Below, one piece after another: positions 57,294 through 64,000 of a stretch of DNA of 64,000 nt (position 1 is its first letter; every line of letters starts with the position of its first letter). A program made the translations under genes and the position numbers. Location of the stretch: the NCBI GenBank assembly GCA_015143295.1, contig CM026571.1, forward strand, positions 28,424,505 to 28,488,504. Reading direction: 5' to 3'. This DNA comes from Tetracentron sinense. Its lineage: Eukaryota > Streptophyta > Magnoliopsida > Trochodendrales > Trochodendraceae. The notes beneath the pieces were generated by a model. It had not been told where the DNA came from, made no database searches, and worked only from the letters and a program-made list of their open reading frames with translations.

Positions 57294-57895
57294 CTAGAAA
57301 GGACGGATACTTCAAATACCCTCTCGTATCCGTATCCGATACGTATCGGATACGGATACGGCCGGATATGTACGGGATACGGTTGAAACGTATCCCATTA
57401 ATTAAAAACAATTTTTTAATTTAGGATACGGCTCCGATACGGCATGGATACGCCAGGATACTTTGGGATACGGCCTAGATACGAGAATTTTTTTTTTTTT
57501 TTTTTTCAATTTTTTTTGGAGACCCAAGGGTGTGACCCTATTTTTTTTTTGGAGACCCAAGGATGTGACCCTATCTCTTTTGTTTTTGCATGGACATGAT
57601 CTTCTTTATATTTTGCTTAGTGGATAATAGGATGACTTTCTTTTTTGCTTAATGGATGATGAGATGACCCTATTTCTTTTGCTTTTGCATGGACATGATC
57701 TTTTTTATACATAAAGAGAACTGAACCAATGGTTATTTTGTAATTATAATATAAAATATATTATTATTATTATTATTATTTATAAAAAAAATTACAGACG
57801 TATCCTGGCCGTACCCGTATCCTGTTTTTTTAGGTTTTGCCGTATCGCCTTATCCGTATCGTATCGTACCCGTATCCCGTATCCGTGCTTCCTAG
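57294..57895. mobile_element. hAT-like MITE with GGATACG array, intact ends
   Basis: Terminal repeats are CTAGAAAGGACGGATAC on the left and, inverted, CTAGGAAGCACGGATAC on the right. CTAATTAT stands on both sides (57286-57293 and 57896-57903), a perfect 8-bp target duplication. The 602-bp interior is non-coding and has dense GGATACG/CGTATCC copies near both ends, plus an internal duplication of 'GGAGACCCAAGGNTGTGACC'. It sits in NUP133 intron 1. Confidence 0.9.
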
Positions 57896-60023
57896 CTAAT
57901 TATCTAGGTGGTACCTAGCCAGGATGGCAAGACCCTTATCACCTAGATCATGATCTAAGCGGACACTCACTAAATCTTATATAATATAACCAAAGAATAA
58001 ATTTTGGTCATCTAGGCATCGCCTCTCCTAGGGTCGCCCCTCTCGCCTAGATGCTTTGACTACATTGGAAAAAAGGAAGAAAAGAACTGAAAAGTGCAAA
58101 TTAGAATAATTATTTTTGATCGGTAAGTGCAAATTAGAATAATGGATCTGCTCCATAGGATATCTATTCTTTGCTCTAAGACCCCATCCTTGGAAAGAAA
58201 ATCTTCCAAATTTGCAGTGTGTGCCCTAAGACTACTGACTGTTCATTTATATGCTAATTCACAGTTCTCTAATGATATGGGAAATCCTCCTAGTTGCCCT
58301 TTTCTTTCTTGAATCCCAAGCTATATTGTTTTTCAAATCTCCTTAAATAGGTAGTTTAGGAGGTTTGATTTCTCACTTCTCTTCCTTCATTTGCCCCTTT
58401 ATGATGCCCAGGTATAAGTGAAGAATTAAAATAATGCCATATCAAGTTGGCTATTTCCTAATGTAATGCATAATTATTAATTTATCATCTCCCTGTTGTA
58501 TTTGCTTTCCAGAATTCCACCAGTGAAGAAAACTGAGAAGGGGACTGATTCAGATCCAACTGAGCCTGCATATGTTGGAGAATTCCCCCAAGTAGTTCGT
58601 GATGAACAATCTAGTTTCCTGCAAAATTTGTTCCTGGTTAGTACAGTTGGCGCTGGCATGGACCTAATAATTCGGAGCTTCTTTAATAACATATTCCTCT
58701 GGTGATTACCACTTTCCCAATTTCTCTGGCAGGTGATGCAGGGATATATGGTGGAATGGACAAGGAAACATCCCTATCTTGGATAATCTTTGGAAATCGG
58801 CTCTTTATATGGAGTTACTTATTGCCCGCAGCTTCAAAAAACTATGTCATTCTTGAAATCCCTTCATCTGTTTCAGAAAGTGGAGATATTAGCACAAAGT
58901 CTGATCATGGTAACAGTTGGGTGGTATGTGTTGTCAATTGGCACACGTGGGAGCACAAACAAGGTGGTACAACAGTGCAATCCTGTGGGTATAGTCATCT
59001 GTAACCAAAAAACTAAAGTTGTCACACTCTGGCCGAATATCTATTCCGAAGATGGAGCTTCTGCATCTTTTGATGAATCTGATGTGACCTTTTCACTTGG
59101 AGATGGAAAAATTACACCAAATAGGCCTCAACAATGTAGCAGGCATGGAGGTAGTTTGATTGAACCAAATTCTTTTAATTCTTTGATTGCTTCTACAATC
59201 CCTGGTACCCCTCATACGTGTATTGCTCTTGCTTGTAGTTCCTGTGGTGAACTTTGGCAGTTTCAGTGCAGTCCCTCTTGTATTTACCGAAAAAAAATCT
59301 CTCATGACTTCAAGAGTCTGTCTACTCAAGGTAGTGATAATGATCAACCTCTAGGGAGCAAGGGGTATCCAAGGTCACTTATCTGGCGTTTCTAATAGGT
59401 GGTTTTTCCTGCTAACAGATCAGGAGATACAGTGTTTTAACATTAGCCTTTCTCATGATCCAAATGTTTCAAAACTGTGGTCCCATGAAATTATTAGCAC
59501 TGATGGTGATTTGGGTATTAAGAAGGATCTAGCAGGTCAGAAGCGAATTTGGCCTCTGGATATGCAAGTAGATGATCGAGGAAAAGAATTAACTATCCTT
59601 GTCGCCACTTTTGTTAAGGACCGGGTAAGCAGTTCAAGCTACACACAGTACTCACTTCTGACAATGCAGTATAAACCTGGGCTAAATATTTCTTCAGAGA
59701 TTGTTGAGCCAATACGGGAAAGGATTTTAGAGATAAAAGCTCCTATTCAAGTAATAATACCAAAGGCAAGAGTAGAAGAGGAGGACTTTTATTTTCCATG
59801 AGACTCCGGGTAGGGGGCAAGCCTTCTGGATCAGCAATCATACTCTCTGGTGATGGAACTGCAACAGTGTCCAATTACTGGTCTACATGACTGTATCAGT
59901 TTCATTTACCTTGGGATGCAGGAAAAGTTTTAGATGCTTCAGTTTTTCCTTCTACAGAGGATGGTGAAGAAGGTGCATGGGTTGTACTAACCGAGAAAGC
60001 AGGAGTATGGGCAATACCTTTCA

Positions 60024-60243
60024 GGGTAATGCTTCTGAGACCGTATGGTCTCAGAACTAACCGAGACCTCGCCTCTCGTTGGGGCGTCCAACTCTACACC
60101 CACCAGCCACTTGCTTAACCGGTGAAGCAAGTCTAAGGGTAGATTGGTAATTGCAAATTTAATGAAATGACCTTCTGAGCTCCTTCGTTCTTCCCGCCTT
60201 TAGTGAACACTCCCTGACTCCAGCGTTTCGGAGAGAAGAAGAG
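60024..60243 (+). repeat. Promoter-like repeat module, copy 1
   Basis: It begins GGGTAATGCTTCTGAGACC and includes the palindrome TGAGACC-GTAT-GGTCTCA. It shares an ordered set of short blocks with 61917-62115: CTAACC(A/G)AGACCT, then an ACCGGT block, TAAGGGTA, a T-rich TTCCCGC block and a final GAGAGAAGAA. NUP133 homology ends exactly where it begins. Confidence 0.7.
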
Positions 60244-61916
60244 AACCTCAGCCAGTTGAAATTACTATGAAAGGGTTTGAAATCCATTTTGGACAGAGAC
60301 CTTCTCTTCTCCAACGAGTATACTGGTCTTACACCTCTTCAGTCTTCCCTGCTTCTTCCTCTTTGCAAATCCTCTGGTTTTAATCTGCACGCGGAAGCAA
60401 ATCGTCCTCTTCCCTAGTTCAAATCAGTTGGGGTGACTAGCCAAGACGGATTGAGCTAACGGTGTGTCGAAAAAGCTGAGTGAAAAGGGGAAAAAGAGTG
60501 GGGAAAACGTGTAGATTTGCATTTCTGCCTGCAAAAAAGAGAGAGCCATTGCGATTTGGAGCTCAGAAGAAGAGAAGAAAGGAAAATCCAAAGTAAGTGG
60601 GGAAAACCCATTTTGGAAAAAGAGTTGATTTTTTTTTATAATGATTTTGTGCTATTTTTTCATTTTTTTTTCCTAGTGAATTTTTTTATTATTAGATTTG
60701 TAATGGGGGTTTACTGTCTTCGCATGGATCATTCCTTTCTAGTTTAATGGTTTGATTTTCCTTGATCATACTTTATTTCTCTCATAGTGATTTTTTCTTT
60801 CTTCTTTTGATTTCTCTGGTTTTGTTAATATGGGACGATTGGAGTTTTAATACTACATTGAGGATTCATAGGTAGAGGTTCTATATCGTTTGCATGGATA
60901 TTTTTTGTGGTTTTGATTTGCAAAATCAACTAGACTATTGTAGTTGTGCGTAATGTGTTACTGTGTTGTCTGCAAAATCAAAAAGAGTGAGGAAAATGTG
61001 TAGAAAAGAATGGTGGTTGTTGATGATGATGATAATCTTGGATGATTCTAGTTTTGTAATGTGTTACTTCTTTTTTTTTAGAAGTAGATGATAATTAGAA
61101 GTTATAGTTGTGGGTAGTAACTAGTAAGAGATGATATGTAGATTTATACTCTTATGGGGGTGTTTTTTTTAAAGCGACTGGTGTTAATAATTAACTGCCA
61201 TCTAATTCAATATTTTTAGTTGATATATACTTCAGTTCACATATTTTTCCTCCAAACAAACCTTGAATTTTTTGGGAGTAATTTTTTCAGAATTTTTTCC
61301 CATTTTGGCTAGGTTTATTATCCAAACAAACAAAGCTTTCGGTCAAAACAGAAGAAGATTTTTGAGCAAAGATAAAATAGAAGACGCTGTTTGAGCAAAG
61401 TAACAAGTCCAAAAGTAGAGTTGGACATGGCCCTTTCCCTTGACAGTTTATAACTAGTCTGTTAACCCACATATGCATTATTGATACTTCGCTAAAATGA
61501 TCTACATTATTAGTGGTAGACTTATTCTGAAGTGTTTATTGGCACACACTTGAAGTAGGATGATATTACTGGTACTTTGCATCAAACATCACTGAAAATA
61601 AAATTGAGTCATTAGATGAATCGTGGGTAAATGTTAGCAGTTTTAGGTAGGACTGAGAACCATTTAAAGTGTTGTGAACATGCCATGAATACGAAAGTTA
61701 ATTAGCAATGAAGTATCAAACATGGTATTATATGTGTATGGAACAATCTGCAAAAGTTATGCATATGGGCCTATGGGGCTAGAGTTTTTATAAAGTGACT
61801 CTGGAAATTTAATGGATCTATGTGACTAAACAATTTCAAGCAAATTTATCTTTATTCCATTACCAGTGGCAGATTATTTGCATGTTTGTGTAGTATAATG
61901 GACATGTTATGTTAAT
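60244..61916. other. Non-coding stretch between module copies
   Basis: No gene is recognised. A 38-codon frame from 60267 (MKGFEIHFGQ...) has no known family. The rest is T-rich and intron-like. Confidence 0.45.
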
Positions 61917-62115
61917 GGGTAATGCTTCTGAGACCCTATGGTCTCAGACCTAACCAAGACCTTGTATATATAGAGATTTTCAAACTCAAGGGTCGCCCTA
62001 AACTATAGGTGACTTGTTCCACCGGTTTTAAGGGTAAAACCATCAATCAGGTTTTAGAGTTTAGTGAGAGTTTTGTCTTCCCGCTTTTCAGAATTTTCCA
62101 GTTTTAGAGAGAAGA
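61917..62115 (+). promoter_or_regulatory. Promoter-like repeat module, copy 2, upstream of TOM7
   Basis: The same ordered blocks as copy 1. It adds a TATATATAGAG TATA-like box at about 61966-61976, about 400 bp before the TOM7 start codon. If this is the TOM7 promoter, transcription would start near 62000 and the leader would include a short upstream ORF at 62154-62225. Confidence 0.5.
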
Positions 62116-62373
62116 AACGACAGTAACAAGATTCTCCATTTCTCCTCCAAGAAATGGCAGCAACCGACTTCCCCTCTAAGGTGTTTTCCTTTGTACTTCC
62201 CTCTCCCTCTCTTTTCATTTTTTAAGGGCTTTTTTTAGATGAATGGTTCTGTTTCCATTCTCCATTTCTCCCCTCAAACTTTGGAAGGGCGAGACCCTAA
62301 TCAAAAAGAGGGAAGCGACTATTAGGGTTAGAGAAAGGGTTTTTGCATTTTCTGGAGAATAACAGAGAGTTCA

Positions 62374-62592
62374 ATGGCCTATTTTATTGCTTTGAATGGG
62401 AAAGGCAAGTCTTCAAAGGGCACAAAGAGCTCAAAGAACCGATCAATAGCGAAATGCATGAAGGAATGGAGCACATGGGCTGTGAAGAAAGCCAAAGTCA
62501 TCACTCACTATGGTTTCATTCCTCTCGTCATCATCATCGGCATGAATTCAGAGCCCAAACCACAGCTTTCTCTGCTTTTCAGCCTCGTCTGA
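62374..62592 (+). CDS. TOM7: TOM7, mitochondrial import receptor subunit (TOM7-1-like)
   Basis: An intact 72-residue frame. TOM7 is a small tail-anchored subunit of the outer-membrane TOM complex that adjusts its assembly and stability. The N-terminus is basic and Gly/Lys/Ser-rich (GKGKSSKGTKSSK). The conserved core reads KEWSTWAVKKAKVITHYGFI, then the membrane segment PLVIIIGMNSEPKP and the tail QLSLLFSLV, matching plant TOM7-1 in length and order. The start context TTCAATGGC is good. There is no intron in the coding part, as usual for this gene. It is the only host-like gene in the window without a break. Two other frames over the same bases are shadows. Confidence 0.9.
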   Translation: MAYFIALNGKGKSSKGTKSSKNRSIAKCMKEWSTWAVKKAKVITHYGFIPLVIIIGMNSEPKPQLSLLFSLV

Positions 62593-62793
62593 GTGTAATA
62601 GGATGATCCCTTTGATGTGTCGGCACCTATTTGTCGAATCTACCCGAATCGAATTAGGGTTTTCATTTTTATTTCTTCCCAGTTTATGTAGTAGTTGCAA
62701 TAGAAAGATTGAAGTAATGTTTTTTTTGGATGATATAGTTTGTCTTTACTCTTTAGTTGATAAATTTAGCACATGAAAGTAATATTTTTTTGC

Positions 62794-63138
62794 CTTATTT
62801 TTCTGTAATATGTTTGAATTAGTTCTTGGTGGATCGGTGTGAACTTCTTGAATCTACATGGGATGAAATAGTTCTATTATTTATTTGCTTTTGATTGTTG
62901 GCTTGCCTTTTTGGATTAAAAATGGCTTATTTTTCTATAATATGTTTGAATGATTTCTTGGTGGATTGGTGTGAACTTTGAATCTACATGGGATGAATTA
63001 GTTCTATTATTTATTTGCTTTTGATTGTTGGCTTGCTTTTTTGGACTAAATATGGCTTATTTTTCTCTAATATGTTTGAATGATTTCTTGGTGGATTGGT
63101 GTGAACTTCTTGAATCTACATGGGATGAATTAGTTCTA
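62794..63138. repeat. About 131-bp tandem repeat, 2.6 copies
   Basis: Copies start at 62794, 62926 and 63056 with CTTATTTTTCT(G/A/C)TAATATG and differ by a few bases (CTTCTTGAATC versus CTTTGAATC). They follow TOM7 and may lie in its 3' UTR or just beyond. Confidence 0.9.
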
Positions 63139-64000
63139 AATCTCAAAGATTCGGTGAATCCTATCGAAGAATCAACCCCATCGATCCCTCGATCAGAAAG
63201 TGACGATCATCTAGGGTTTTCTTCTTCCCCAATTAGTTAAAAGTTACGATCATCTAGGGTTTTCTTCTTCATTTTCTTTTTATGAGTTTTTGGGTTTTAA
63301 AGCTTCGATTTTTAACTCTGTTCTCCATTTGCAGGTGTCTCTGTTGTTGGTTTTTAAAGCTTCAGAAAAGATATTGGATTCTAGACTTTGGAGGAATTTG
63401 GTGTCCTCAAAGCAATCCGACTGATCTTTAAGAAGTTCTTCTCCTCAGAAAAAAGGTATTATTTTTACTTATGATAATAGCCTTAACATGGCTTGTTTTG
63501 CTGATAATTGGACTCTGCGAGTTCGAAACTGCCCACAAACAATAGGTTGTGGTGTCTTGACAAGAACAACTAATTACGTATGTTTGATGGATTCTTATTG
63601 TTTATTAGATAATATAAAACCCCATCAATCACCTATTTAATCCCATTTTTTTTTTCCACTTTATTCCTTGAATAAGTATAGGAGAGTGTTAGTTGTAATC
63701 ATTACAGAGATAGATAGATAGATAGATAGAGTTTCTTATATTCCTATTTTTCTACTTTGTTTTGATTTCAACGGACAGGAGGAAGAGAGATATGCTGTTT
63801 TGATTAAGGGGCTGGTGGTTCAATCGATTTCTTTTTGGTCTTCTGTTCAATGGGGAATTTTGATTTGGTTTAGATGGCCTGTATGTTATTGGGCCATGGA
63901 TTTTGATGTTGGATAATCATCATACAATTTTTTTAATATACTTTGTTTTATAGATAAATTTAGTCATGATCACCTGAAGTTGTAGTGTTGGTTCCCAAAT
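63139..64000. other. 3' end of window, no identified gene
   Basis: It contains a 23-bp duplication around GATCATCTAGGGTTTTC (63207-63230 and 63248-63271) and a (GATA)n run at about 63711-63730. Acceptor-like TTTGCAG at 63329-63335 hints at exons of a leader or a next gene, but no protein is recognised. Confidence 0.45.

Larger units (their letters stand above)
55328..58512 (+). other. NUP133 intron 1
   Basis: The donor is GTAATC after 55327 and the acceptor TTTCCAG ends at 58512; the split AG|A codon joins correctly. It contains a CA/GCAC microsatellite (about 56300-56405), a 66-bp direct duplication (56398-56530) and a hAT-like MITE (57294-57895). No other gene is seen. Confidence 0.8.
55137..60023 (+). 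pseudogene. NUP133: NUP133, nuclear pore scaffold protein (5' half, broken)
   Basis: NUP133 is a member of the Y-shaped NUP107-160 complex on both faces of the nuclear pore. Exon 1 (55137-55327) encodes MFSPATKKSNFSSRK and RPSTGMPAPW, ending in a split Arg codon. Exon 2 (58513-58636) reads IPPVKKTEKGTDSDP and VGEFPQVVRDEQSSF. Exon 3 starts at 58733 with GDAGIYGGMDKETSLSWI. The N-terminal beta-propeller continues to GAWVVLTEKAGVWAIP at about 60018. Breaks: an A missing in an A-run at 58622, a frame change near 58945, a stop plus short loss at 59394, a T missing in a T-run near 59798, and TGA for Arg at 59888. Family proteins are about 1,300 residues, so the alpha-helical C-terminal half is not in the window; matching stops at the repeat module at 60024. 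Confidence 0.85.

Noticed and set aside
58790-58940. Frame opening MEIGSLYGV as a separate gene
   Set aside because: It is the out-of-frame start of the NUP133 exon; only the part after about 58945 is the true NUP133 frame.
62154-62225. Short frame starting MAATDFPSK as a protein gene
   Set aside because: Lies in the TOM7 leader, 23 codons, no family; at most an upstream ORF.

Overview
The window is nuclear DNA from a flowering plant. It has split plant genes with long introns, AT-rich spacers and dense transposon nesting: Ty3/gypsy chromovirus LTRs, Ty1/copia pieces, LINEs with an RNase H tail, a CACTA element, hAT-like MITEs, a Helitron and a SINE. The lineage within angiosperms cannot be fixed from the sequence. 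Calls rest on reading the DNA and on remembered family features; no alignment or database search was run.

Layout. 1-8250 is a retroelement graveyard: a copia 3' end, a gypsy LTR with its primer-binding site carrying a nested copia LTR, a Helitron, a fold-back MITE and a tRNA-derived SINE. 8252-12784 is a solo LTR inside a solo LTR; the outer one is bounded by the 5-bp repeat CTTAA. 12785-20222 is a decayed CACTA transposon (TNP2-type transposase on the minus strand, right terminus TTGTAGTG) split by another solo LTR. 20410-27299 holds a hAT-like fragment, two LINE copies and a broken proline-rich gene. 28192-33898 holds exons of a Nudix hydrolase gene on the minus strand, invaded by a gag-only copia derivative with target duplication AAAAG. 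34399-42585 is a nearly full-length but dead chromovirus with target duplication TAAAG. 42982-43436 is a hAT-like MITE with an 8-bp duplication.

The gene-rich part is 45151-62592, all on the plus strand: VPS11 (vacuolar/endosomal tethering), the 5' half of NUP133 (nuclear pore scaffold) and TOM7 (mitochondrial import). VPS11 intron 1 is swollen by a LINE fragment, a copia element and a MITE. VPS11, NUP133 and the Nudix gene all carry stops or frameshifts, whereas TOM7 is intact. This fits either a decaying duplicated block or uncorrected indels in the assembly. These genes belong to unrelated cell pathways and are simply neighbours.

The least expected signals cross element families. One is clusters of short CG-centred palindromes inside several unrelated LTRs. 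Another is a hairpin whose stem survives while its bases change between chromovirus LTRs. A third is a set of hAT-like MITEs each filled with its own two-way motif array. A fourth is a repeated promoter-like module found both where NUP133 stops and upstream of TOM7.
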